51,129 nucleotides of DNA from JBCCMA01 sp045107005 (GTDB lineage: Bacteria; Pseudomonadota; Gammaproteobacteria; Steroidobacterales; JBCCMA01): positions 1 to 51,129 of the forward strand of contig JBGCFP010000057.1 in assembly GCA_045107005.1 (NCBI GenBank), in the 5' to 3' direction. Every line of letters begins with the position of its first letter. Within the stretch, counting starts at the first letter, position 1. A model generated the notes under the pieces. That model made no database searches. It saw only the letters and a program-made list of their open reading frames with translations, and was not told the origin of the DNA. Below are positions 6,924-14,785 of the stretch, piece by piece. A program made the position numbers and the translations under genes.

Positions 6924-8795
6924 TCATAAGCTGTCCGTCGACTCGGTGACTTCGACGCGCACGTTGCGCTGTGTCGCATCATTTTCGCTGCCTGCCGGCG
7001 ACCGCGGACCGCTACGGATGACCAACCAGTCCGGGTTCACGCCGAACAGCGCCAGACGAGCCGCCGTGTCCTGCGCCCGAGCCAACCGCAGCTGCCGATT
7101 GGCTGCAGGGAGTCCACTGGCATCGGTAAAGCCGGTCAATCGAAACGACGGCGTTTTGCCAAGGACGATCGCGAAGCGCCCGTAGTCAACCATTTTGCGC
7201 GCCAGTGTCCGAACACCTTGCTGCTGCGCATCAACCAAATTGGTCGACGTGTTGTAAAAGATGCGGTGGTCGTTGATTGCCAAAGCCAGTCGTTTGAGCT
7301 CACGTTCTTCGGTCGTGACTAGTTGACGCAGATCGCTGCCCCGCAATCCATCAACCGTGGCCAGACGAGCCGCCAGCGTGCTCACAAACGCGTGCGGCGA
7401 TTCGCCGGCGAACGTTGCCACGCCGCTGTTTACGGTTACCTGCACGCTATCAGGCGGCTCGGTAATGCGGATGATGCGCGCAAACAATTCAGTATCACTG
7501 GCGCCCAGTCCGGTGGAATCGACGGCTTTTACCCCAGCCACCGTCAGCGCAATCGTTTCAAAGCGCTGGCGCCACTGGACCGGCGCATCGCCGCGCGCCG
7601 CCAGAACGCCATTGTCAAAGCTCAGGCTGACTCGTTCCGGCGGCGCCAGCACGGTCCGCGCTCGCGCCTCGATCATTGACGGCTCGAGCGACACGAACGG
7701 ACGAAAATCCAGCGCGATCTCACTGCCCTCGGGCAACGAGCTCGACGCCGCGACATCGCCCGGGCTGGCCGCTAGCGGGTCGCGCAAACCGGCGGCGAAA
7801 AACGTGTCGCGGTCGCGGCGCATTTGCGTGGTCACGATTCCGGGTTCCGCCGCCAGCGCATCGCGCCAGCGCTCAAGTGCCCGGTCGCGTACGACGTTTT
7901 GCCAGATTAGATAGCCCACACCGCAGGCGATCAGCGCGAAGACTGCCACGGCGGGCCAGCGCGACGGACCGCGGCGCACCGGCGCGTCCTGACGCAGACG
8001 CAGCCGCAGACACTGGGACAGTTCGTCCTCGAGATTGCCGATGCGTCCGCCCTGGAAGTTTTTGAGCGCTTCGCCGTTGCTCAGGTGCAGCCGCTCGATC
8101 GTCACGTCCAGCAAACTGCGCACGTCAGGCGGCGGTGTGCCGCGAATGACCGCGGCCAGCATGGCGTAGGGCCCTTGACTAATCCACACCGTGAATTCGC
8201 CGATGGAAGCACTGCTAAGGTCACCGCCGTCGTCACTGAACGAATCGCGCCCGAAGTCCTGAATGGCGGTCAGCATCGCGGACACGGCGTCCTCGTCTTT
8301 CTCGCCGGCTTCCGGGTGATGCACGTGCTCGATGAGCAAGCCAGATCTCGGATCGATCAGGAAAACGTCATCGACGCGATACACCAACGATTGACGCAAC
8401 ACCCACTCTGCCAGCGGTATTCCCGCGCGCCGAGCTTTAAACCGAGCCACTGGCGACATGGCATCGTCAATTCCGCGATTGATCGACATGATCAGCGACT
8501 TCATGGCCTCGGCAACCGCGCGACGAATTGCCGGACCAATGACGGGATACAGCGCGACCGCGAACTTGTGCGGATCGCGCACAATCGCCTCGGTTAACGT
8601 ATCTTCGAGGGGTTTCTTGAGAGAGCGGCTGAGTTCCGGTCCCTGCTCTACCGATAAATCGATGGCACCGGGCAGCACATCGGCGACGTCCGCGGTACGA
8701 CTCTCGGCGGTATCGAGCCGGCGCGTTAGCGCATCGAGGGCTTTCTTTTCGTGACCGAAAAGCAGTTCCTTCAGTTTCTCGAGATCGGACTGCAC
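6924..8795 (-). CDS. inner-membrane OmpA-domain protein with long cytoplasmic region
   Basis: 623 residues, GTG start with GGAAA seven nt upstream. Residues 1-280 have no leader and should be cytoplasmic. They include a conserved N-terminal LEKLKELLFG motif (5-14), a segment around IVRDPHKFAVALYPVIGPAIRR typical of this OmpA subfamily, and an alpha/beta module (about 139-237, VFLIDPRSGLLIEHV, AMLTAIQDFGRDSF) that I read as longin/roadblock-like. One membrane segment lies at about 281-299. The periplasmic part ends in an OmpA-type peptidoglycan-binding domain (about 505-617) with TGFTDASGLPAANRQLRLAR. This topology would bridge cytoplasm and cell wall, and the adjacent Ras-like GTPase is the obvious partner by analogy with roadblock-GTPase pairs. 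Domain end and anchor are seen; the longin assignment and partnership are inference. Confidence 0.82.
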   Translation of the reverse strand: MQSDLEKLKELLFGHEKKALDALTRRLDTAESRTADVADVLPGAIDLSVEQGPELSRSLKKPLEDTLTEAIVRDPHKFAVALYPVIGPAIRRAVAEAMKSLIMSINRGIDDAMSPVARFKARRAGIPLAEWVLRQSLVYRVDDVFLIDPRSGLLIEHVHHPEAGEKDEDAVSAMLTAIQDFGRDSFSDDGGDLSSASIGEFTVWISQGPYAMLAAVIRGTPPPDVRSLLDVTIERLHLSNGEALKNFQGGRIGNLEDELSQCLRLRLRQDAPVRRGPSRWPAVAVFALIACGVGYLIWQNVVRDRALERWRDALAAEPGIVTTQMRRDRDTFFAAGLRDPLAASPGDVAASSSLPEGSEIALDFRPFVSLEPSMIEARARTVLAPPERVSLSFDNGVLAARGDAPVQWRQRFETIALTVAGVKAVDSTGLGASDTELFARIIRITEPPDSVQVTVNSGVATFAGESPHAFVSTLAARLATVDGLRGSDLRQLVTTEERELKRLALAINDHRIFYNTSTNLVDAQQQGVRTLARKMVDYGRFAIVLGKTPSFRLTGFTDASGLPAANRQLRLARAQDTAARLALFGVNPDWLVIRSGPRSPAGSENDATQRNVRVEVTESTDSL

Positions 8796-8812
8796 GCCAC
8801 GCTTTCCGCTGA

Positions 8813-9394
8813 TCAGGACTGGCTGTTGTCTTGAGGGTCCGCTGAGTCTTGCGAAATCTTCAATGCCAGCTCTTGCAGAAGCACAGCCAGATCTTTGCGC
8901 TCCACTTTCGTTTCGCGCAGCTGAGTCGATTCATCTCGCAGGCTTTGTCCAAGATCGCTTTTAGCCCGCCGGATGAGCTCAAGCAATTCCGTGGACTGCT
9001 CGTGCAGACGGCCGCGAATCTCCTGGGCGGCAACGGCCAATGATTCGTCAACGTCAGCGATCTTATCGGCCAGATTCTTGCTCGCATCAGCCAAGCGTTG
9101 TGTTTGATCTTCCAACGCTTCCTGGCGTTCTTTGCGCTCGGCACTGGCGCGCTCGGCGTGCAACGCAAATTCCTTACGCATGTAGGTGTCGAGTTGCTCA
9201 AAGCGCGCGCTGAGATCATCCGACAGCCGGCGATTGTCATTGGCAATGCGTTGTTCGAGCTCGCTAAAGCGGCGCTCGTAGTCACGCATCGTGCGACCAA
9301 AAATGATGTCGCGAATTTTGTCGACGTTGCCGTCAACGTCGTCGGTATCCCCTCGCGATACGCCTGCGGTCGATCCCGGTGAATTCTGACTCAT
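8813..9394 (-). CDS. cytoplasmic coiled-coil protein sharing a motif with the OmpA-domain protein
   Basis: 193 residues with no leader or membrane segment. Residues 35-175 are charged and heptad-rich (for example RRFSELEQRIANDNRRLSDD), predicting a long coiled coil. Residues 24-33 read VDKIRDIIFG, matching LEKLKELLFG (residues 5-14) of the OmpA-domain protein at every position identically or conservatively. This suggests a shared docking peptide or a common origin. It lies 17 nt upstream of the OmpA-domain gene and 26 nt downstream of the response regulator. A G-rich stretch precedes ATG 9394. No enzyme function is evident; a scaffold role is a guess. Confidence 0.75.
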   Translation of the reverse strand: MSQNSPGSTAGVSRGDTDDVDGNVDKIRDIIFGRTMRDYERRFSELEQRIANDNRRLSDDLSARFEQLDTYMRKEFALHAERASAERKERQEALEDQTQRLADASKNLADKIADVDESLAVAAQEIRGRLHEQSTELLELIRRAKSDLGQSLRDESTQLRETKVERKDLAVLLQELALKISQDSADPQDNSQS

Positions 9395-9420
9395 GCCCCT
9401 ACCCCCAAAAGTTGTCAGGA

Positions 9421-10134
9421 TCAGACGTCGTTGGCGGTGGGCACCGCAACGTCGACCCGCTCAAGTCTGTAGCCGTGTTGGTAAATGGCAGACAGTTGCC
9501 ATCCGTTGGCTTCAGTAATGTGGAGTTTCTTGCGCAGCCGGCTGATGTGAGTATCCACCGTGCGCGTATTCAAATCAGCGCCGTGCATGCCCCAAATGGA
9601 TTCGAGGATGTGCGCACGCGATATCACACTGCCAATGTGCCGGAACATGAAGACGGCCAGATCAAACTCGCGGTGCGTAAGCTCGACCGGTTCGCCGTTG
9701 AACTTGACCGTCTTGCGTTCGGTATCGATGTCGTAAGGCGCAACGTTGTCGATCTGCTCGCTCGCGTAACCGCCAGCGCGACGACCCAGAGCCACAATCC
9801 GCGCCAGAAATTCTCGCTGACTGAGCGGTTTGGGCATGTAGTCGTCCGCCCCGGATTCGAGCCCCTTGACGACGTCATCTTCGTCGTCACGCGCGGTGAT
9901 AAAGAGGATTGGCGTGTAATTGCGCAGACTCTCGCGCACCCGACTCATGACTTCCAGCCCATCCATGCGCGGCAACATCCAATCGAGTATCAGTAACTCG
10001 TAGCTGTCGCGCAGGACGCCACGCAAAAAATCGCGGCTGGTCGAGTAGTGGCGAACGTTGTGTCCGGCACCTTGCAGCCAGGCGCAAATCAGATCCGCTT
10101 GATCGATGTCATCTTCGAGGAGTGCAATTCTCAC
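9421..10134 (-). CDS. OmpR/PhoB-family response regulator
   Basis: 237-residue two-domain regulator. The receiver has acidic residues E7-D9, phospho-acceptor D51 in LILDWMLPRMDG, T80 and K102 (MPKPLS). The winged-helix DNA-binding domain occupies about residues 130-230, with LTHREFDLAVFMFRHIG, the recognition-helix segment NTRTVDTHISRLRKKL and the closing YQHGYRLE. It starts with GTG at 10134. It is likely the transcriptional output of the local phosphorelay. It could accept phosphate from the hybrid kinase by way of the Hpt protein, or directly from HisKA; the sequence cannot tell these apart. A 115-bp gap upstream may hold its own promoter. Confidence 0.92.
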   Translation of the reverse strand: MRIALLEDDIDQADLICAWLQGAGHNVRHYSTSRDFLRGVLRDSYELLILDWMLPRMDGLEVMSRVRESLRNYTPILFITARDDEDDVVKGLESGADDYMPKPLSQREFLARIVALGRRAGGYASEQIDNVAPYDIDTERKTVKFNGEPVELTHREFDLAVFMFRHIGSVISRAHILESIWGMHGADLNTRTVDTHISRLRKKLHITEANGWQLSAIYQHGYRLERVDVAVPTANDV

Positions 10135-10249
10135 AGGCTCTGGTCCGTTTTCGTTGTCAAAGGTGTTGCGCGCAACCCATGCGTGCAGACCGCATAAGTG
10201 TGCACTATCGCAGCCTCACAGAACATCGACTGGACATAAAGTCCGTAGA
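10135..10249 (-). other. 115-bp gap inside the signalling block
   Basis: The only sizeable space between hpt and miaE apart from the 80 bp before the hybrid kinase gene. I see no convincing terminator. TTGACA occurs on the minus strand close to the downstream gene start but has no good -10 at a normal distance. A promoter or binding site for the regulator would fit here, but none can be shown. Confidence 0.3.
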
Positions 10250-11494
10250 TTACAATCTTTTACAACCATAAACCAGCTTCTTCACCGCGCCCGGCGTGGT
10301 CGGTCGATCCGCCCCGCGTTTCGCCATCAGAGCGTCAATCACCGGCTGCCAACGAGCGAGATTTCCCGGTAATTTCGGGATTGGCGCGTGCGTATGTTTG
10401 TAAACCAGCGCCAACGCTGATCCGGCCGCGTAGGGCTTACTCCCGCAAAGCATTTCGTAGAACATGACGCCCAGGCTGTACAAATCGCTGCGCACGTCCA
10501 TCGGCAGTCCCTGCCCCTGCTCCGGGCTCATGTAATAAGGCGTGCCGTAGATTCGCCCCGGAACCGTCAGTGCCTGAGTCAAATGCGCGTGTTTGGCCAG
10601 ACCAAAATCAATGACGCACGCCGTCTCGTCCGCATGAAACATGACGTTGCCGGGTTTCAAATCACGGTGCAGGATGTTGACCTCGTGCATCGACTCCAGG
10701 GCGTCGCAGACCTGCATAAGCATGTCGATGCTCTCCGCTTCGGTCAGTGGATCGGTCACCATTCGATCGCGCAGCGTGCCGCCGGGAATGTATTCCATGG
10801 CGATATATACCTGGTCCTCGGCAAAACCAAAATCAAAAATGCGCACAATATTGCGATGATTCAGCGCCGACGCCGCTTCGTATTCGCGCAGGAAGCGCTC
10901 GAGGGTTTCACCGCTTTGATGCTCGACAAACCCCTGCATAACCTTCAGCGCCACCACGCGATCGCCGCGGACGTCGCGGGCATAGTAAACGCTGGACAAG
11001 GCACTGCGAGCCAGACGGTAGTCGATGCGGTAGCCGGTGATGCGCACATCGTTGACCGGATCGCGCATCGCGCGGGTGCGCAACGCTCGCGCGATGCCGT
11101 GCTGTTCGCGCATGGATTCTTTGACCGCAGCACCGACCGTATCCGCGTTTAGCTTGTGTTTGGGCAAGTAATCCGTCGCGCCCGCCTTGAACGCGCGAGC
11201 TACCAGCATTTCGTCACCGCCGCCGGACAGAAAAATAACCGGCAACCGCGGATTCGCCGTTTTTAGCGCGTGCACGAGTTTCACACCGTCGAGCTTGCCC
11301 AGTCGATGATCCACAAACACAACGTCGCTGCGCACGGCACGATCAATCAGACCACGGGCGGACTGGCCAACCGACGTCAGCTCCCGCACGCTGGAGTCGG
11401 GCAGCGCATCGGCGATAAAAGTGCGCAACGACGCGCGAAATTCATCGTGATCGTCGACGATCAGAATATTCAATGGACGGTCCGGCGATGCCAA
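10250..11494 (-). CDS. receiver-Ser/Thr protein kinase fusion
   Basis: 414 residues. The N-terminal receiver (8-125) has D14, D15, phospho-acceptor D62 in VVFVDHRLGKLDG, S90 and K112. A Hanks-type kinase domain (about 155-410) has K184 in VALKVM, catalytic HRDLKPGNVMF (D278) and DFGLA (D296). Its ATP loop reads LARSALSSVYYA, in which all three usual glycines are Ala or Ser, so nucleotide binding may be altered or controlled. The start is TTG 11494, six nt after the hpt stop; another TTG at 11473 is possible, and no ATG or GTG fits. The fusion implies that phosphoryl transfer from the relay gates Ser/Thr phosphorylation of unknown targets. Confidence 0.88.
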   Translation of the reverse strand: MASPDRPLNILIVDDHDEFRASLRTFIADALPDSSVRELTSVGQSARGLIDRAVRSDVVFVDHRLGKLDGVKLVHALKTANPRLPVIFLSGGGDEMLVARAFKAGATDYLPKHKLNADTVGAAVKESMREQHGIARALRTRAMRDPVNDVRITGYRIDYRLARSALSSVYYARDVRGDRVVALKVMQGFVEHQSGETLERFLREYEAASALNHRNIVRIFDFGFAEDQVYIAMEYIPGGTLRDRMVTDPLTEAESIDMLMQVCDALESMHEVNILHRDLKPGNVMFHADETACVIDFGLAKHAHLTQALTVPGRIYGTPYYMSPEQGQGLPMDVRSDLYSLGVMFYEMLCGSKPYAAGSALALVYKHTHAPIPKLPGNLARWQPVIDALMAKRGADRPTTPGAVKKLVYGCKRL

Positions 11495-11500
11495 ACCGAA

Positions 11501-11800
11501 TCAGGCCGTGCGTACACGCCCCAGATAGGCGTCAAGGTGGTTCAGAGCGTCGTCGATAACGCCTACATCGCCCGCCAGCGCAGCACGCTCGAGCTGGCGC
11601 CCAATTTGCGTCACAAACGGCATGCCGTAAGCCGCGCCAGACCCGCGCATGCGATGGCCAAGCTGAGCTATCAGTTCGAAAGAGGACCGGGCCAACGCGT
11701 CGCGCATTGTCGCAATATCGTCGGCACGTCGAGTCAGGTAGCGTGGCAGCAGCGCCAGAACCGCTGGATCATCGATTTCCAGTACGATTTCGTCCGTCAT
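11501..11800 (-). CDS. stand-alone Hpt phosphotransfer protein
   Basis: 99-residue all-helical protein with the Hpt signature LGHRMRGSGAAYGM; H49 is the predicted phosphorylated histidine, with the glycine spacing of the family. It should carry phosphate between the receiver of the hybrid kinase (4773-6317) and the receiver of the kinase fusion or the OmpR-type regulator. ATG 11800 lies six nt after the purF stop, and its own stop is six nt before the next gene, so it is tightly packed between purF and the receiver-kinase. It may depend on the purF transcript. Confidence 0.88.
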   Translation of the reverse strand: MTDEIVLEIDDPAVLALLPRYLTRRADDIATMRDALARSSFELIAQLGHRMRGSGAAYGMPFVTQIGRQLERAALAGDVGVIDDALNHLDAYLGRVRTA

Positions 11801-11806
11801 GGCTTC

Positions 11807-13324
11807 TCAACCCGCCGCTGCGGCGTCAGGTTCCTGCCCCGCTTCGGGTGTCGAATCTCGCGCCATCTTCGCGGCATCGTTGCGCTCTTTTTCGAGGCGC
11901 GACAAATAGTGTTCGGTGACATCACCGGTGACGTAGCCGCCGGAGAAACACGACGTATCGAAACCGGTGACGCTGGTCTTGTCGTGGTAAACCGCGTCGA
12001 CCAAATCGTCCAGATCCTGGTAGATCATTCGGTCGGCGCCGATCTCACGACCGATTTCTTCTTCGGTGCGACCGTGCGCGATCAGTTCGCTGGCCGTTGG
12101 CATATCGATGCCGTAAACGTTCGGATAGCGCACCGGAGGCGCGGCGGACGCAAAATAGACTTTCTTGGCGCCCGCTTCACGCGCCATTTCGATGATTTGC
12201 TGCGAGGTCGTGCCGCGGACAATGGAATCGTCAACCAGCAGAACGTTCTTGCCGCGAAACTCCAGGTCAATGGCATTGAGCTTGCGACGCACGGATTTTC
12301 GCCGTTCGCCCTGCCCCGGCATAATGAACGTGCGCCCGACGTAGCGATTCTTGATAAACCCTTCCCGGTTCTTAACGCCAAGCCTGTGCGCGACCTGAAC
12401 CGCCGCCGTGCGACTGGTGTCGGGAACCGGCATCACCACGTCTACATCGTGATCCGGCCACTGCGCCAGAATTCGATCGGCCAGTTTTTCGCCCATGCGC
12501 AATCGCGCCTTGTAAACCGAGATGCCGTCCATGATCGAATCGGGACGAGCGAAATACACGTATTCGAAAATACACGGCGTCAGCGTCGGCGAGTCGGCGC
12601 ACTGCTCGGAATGCAGCGTACCGTTCTGCTGAATGTAGACCGCCTCGCCTGGCTCGACATCGCGCAACAGTTCGTAGCCCAGGGCATCGAGCGCCACGCT
12701 CTCGGACGCCACCATGTATTCCGGACCGTCCGGATGGTTGCGCACACCAAGTACCAGCGGGCGAATGCCGTGCGGATCCCGAAACGCCACAATGCCGTGC
12801 CCGACCAGCAGCGCAACTACGGCGTAACCACCGCGGCAACGGGCGTGCACGGAACGAGTCGCGTAAAAGATATCCTGCGGTGACGGTACCGGGCGCCCCA
12901 GGCGCTGCAGCTCATGCGCGAAGACGTTGAGCAGCGCTTCAGTGTCCGAACCGGTGTTGAGGTGCCGCATGTCATCGCGGACCAACATGTTCGACAAATC
13001 TTGCGCGTTGGTCAGGTTACCGTTGTGGGCCAGACAGATGCCGTACGGGGAATTGACGTAGAACGGCTGAGCTTCAAATTCGCTGGAACAACCGGCCGTC
13101 GGGTAACGCACGTGGCCTAACCCGATGTTGCCGTGTAAGCGCTCCATGTCAGGTTGGGTAAACACATCACGCACCAGGCCGTTGCGTTTGTGCTCGTACA
13201 TGCGTTTGCCGTCACTGGTAACAATGCCGGCCGCGTCCTGGCCCCGGTGTTGCTGCACGGCAAGCGCATCGTAAATATCCAGATTGACTGCGCTGTGAGC
13301 GACAACTCCGACTAATCCACACAC
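11807..13324 (-). CDS. purF: amidophosphoribosyltransferase
   Basis: First committed step of purine synthesis: PRPP plus glutamine to phosphoribosylamine. The 505-residue enzyme starts at GTG 13324 with GAGG eight nt before, so that Met is followed by the catalytic Cys (M-CGLVGVV); removal of Met exposes the N-terminal nucleophile. The glutaminase half shows QQHRGQDAAGI and AHNGNLTNA; the phosphoribosyltransferase half has the PRPP loop VLLVDDSIVRGTTS. Last gene of the conserved truA-accD-folC-dedD-cvpA-purF order and head of the signalling genes that follow. Confidence 0.97.
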   Translation of the reverse strand: MCGLVGVVAHSAVNLDIYDALAVQQHRGQDAAGIVTSDGKRMYEHKRNGLVRDVFTQPDMERLHGNIGLGHVRYPTAGCSSEFEAQPFYVNSPYGICLAHNGNLTNAQDLSNMLVRDDMRHLNTGSDTEALLNVFAHELQRLGRPVPSPQDIFYATRSVHARCRGGYAVVALLVGHGIVAFRDPHGIRPLVLGVRNHPDGPEYMVASESVALDALGYELLRDVEPGEAVYIQQNGTLHSEQCADSPTLTPCIFEYVYFARPDSIMDGISVYKARLRMGEKLADRILAQWPDHDVDVVMPVPDTSRTAAVQVAHRLGVKNREGFIKNRYVGRTFIMPGQGERRKSVRRKLNAIDLEFRGKNVLLVDDSIVRGTTSQQIIEMAREAGAKKVYFASAAPPVRYPNVYGIDMPTASELIAHGRTEEEIGREIGADRMIYQDLDDLVDAVYHDKTSVTGFDTSCFSGGYVTGDVTEHYLSRLEKERNDAAKMARDSTPEAGQEPDAAAAG

Positions 13325-13361
13325 GCTGCTCGCCTCGTTAGATAAAAATTCTGCACGTCGC

Positions 13362-13955
13362 TCAATTGCTGTCCGCGCCCAATTCGGACGCCGCATCCCG
13401 CAGCTGTTCCAGCGGTAGCAACGACTCGGGATCGAGCGGCGACTCCGGCGTACTTCCGTCACCCGGCTGCGCGTCGACAAACTTCGAGACGCTATCGGGC
13501 AGAAAACTCTTGATGCCTGCGGCCATGGTTTCACCAAACGGCAGCAGCTTTGATTCGTCCCACCATGGATCTTTTTCAAAGCCGATCAGCTGGGCAAACA
13601 TCACCAGAACGCCAACCACCACCGCGCCGCGAATCAGGCCAAATGCCACACCGAGCGTTTTGTCCGTGCCGCTCAAACCCGCTTTATCGACAATGAGCGA
13701 TACGAGCTGACCGAGCAACCCGCCGACAATCATGATCAGCACGAACATGATGGCCCGTGATGTCCACATTTCGATAACCGGAGAGCCCATCTTGCCTTCC
13801 AGGTGTGGCGCCACCACGCCACTAAAGTGGACGGCGCCCAGTGCGGCCAGCACCCACGTCGCCACGGACACGACCTCGGGGAAAAACCCGCGGAAGTAGC
13901 CAATCATCATGGAGATCGCCACGATTCCGAGAATAAGAAAATCGATGTAACTCAT
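13362..13955 (-). CDS. cvpA: CvpA family membrane protein
   Basis: 197-residue inner-membrane protein with four hydrophobic segments in the first 130 residues (starting with YIDFLILGIVAISMMIGY), then a soluble proline/acid-rich tail. It has the family's conserved GYFRGF and the IVDKAGLSGTDKTLG loop. CvpA is required for colicin V production in E. coli and is linked to envelope homeostasis; the molecular activity is not established. It sits 37 nt upstream of purF, as in most gammaproteobacteria. Confidence 0.9.
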   Translation of the reverse strand: MSYIDFLILGIVAISMMIGYFRGFFPEVVSVATWVLAALGAVHFSGVVAPHLEGKMGSPVIEMWTSRAIMFVLIMIVGGLLGQLVSLIVDKAGLSGTDKTLGVAFGLIRGAVVVGVLVMFAQLIGFEKDPWWDESKLLPFGETMAAGIKSFLPDSVSKFVDAQPGDGSTPESPLDPESLLPLEQLRDAASELGADSN

Positions 13956-14089
13956 AAGTGTGAGATCGGTAACCCTGACACAATCCAGTCGTTCGCCCAG
14001 CGCGGCGAGCGCAAGTCTAGCAAACTGCCGGTACCAATGACGCCGTCACGCGTCACGCCAGACAGATTCCGTCTCCGGCCCGGGTCGCG

Positions 14090-14773
14090 CTAGCCCGGAT
14101 GCTCGACGACGCGCACCGGCTGGCGGTCAATTTTTAACCGCTCTGCCAGACCGAGCGCCTCTTCGCGGGTGGCACGCGGCCCCACGCGAACGCGATACAT
14201 CACCCGCCCGTTCAAGCGCTTGCGCGAGACAAACGATTTGTATTCGAGATCGTTGAGCTGGTCCGCCAGTTTGTTGGCGTTGGCCTGACTGGCAAAGCTG
14301 CCAACCTGCACCGCCCAACCCGTCGCTGGGTCAGGCTTTACCGTGCGCGCCGGTGCCGGCGCGGTGGCAACCGTTACCGGCGGCGCAACTTGCGCCGGTT
14401 GCGGCGGCGGAGGCTCTTCGCGAGGCGCTTGCACCGCGGACGCCACGACGGTTGTCGTGGCAGGCTCAGACTCGGGCACCGTTTCCGGGACGGGATCGAC
14501 CGGCACGACCGCGACGGGCTGAGCCGGTGCCGGTGTCTCGCGTACGGTGCGGGTCGGCACAGGTGCCGCCGTCACCGGTGCAGACGCATCGCGATCGGCG
14601 TCAAGAACAATAGTGCGCAGGTTGGATGCGCCCCCGCCGGGAGGCGGGATCACGATGGATTTTTCGAGCTCGTTAGGCGCCACGCGCCCGTCCAGCAGCC
14701 ACGGAATAAAAATCACCGCTGCCAACACCAAAAGGGTCGCACCGGTGATGCGCTCTTTCAGCTTACGATCCAT
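14090..14773 (-). CDS. dedD: SPOR-domain protein, DedD-like
   Basis: 227 residues. A single membrane anchor at about 11-27 follows a short basic cytoplasmic start (MDRKLKERITG). A Pro/Ala/Val-rich periplasmic linker covers 45-145 and a C-terminal SPOR domain about 150-225 (GWAVQVGSFASQANANKL, YRVRVGPRATREEA). SPOR domains bind denuded peptidoglycan at the division septum, so the protein probably localises to midcell. The position between folC and cvpA is that of dedD. Confidence 0.88.
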   Translation of the reverse strand: MDRKLKERITGATLLVLAAVIFIPWLLDGRVAPNELEKSIVIPPPGGGASNLRTIVLDADRDASAPVTAAPVPTRTVRETPAPAQPVAVVPVDPVPETVPESEPATTTVVASAVQAPREEPPPPQPAQVAPPVTVATAPAPARTVKPDPATGWAVQVGSFASQANANKLADQLNDLEYKSFVSRKRLNGRVMYRVRVGPRATREEALGLAERLKIDRQPVRVVEHPG

Positions 14774-14785
14774 TGGCTTATGCCC

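Noticed and set aside
11270..12883. 537-codon open frame on the plus strand opposite the receiver-kinase, hpt and purF
   Set aside because: It spans the strands of three well-supported genes, has no recognisable domain and crosses their boundaries; long antisense frames are common in GC-rich DNA.
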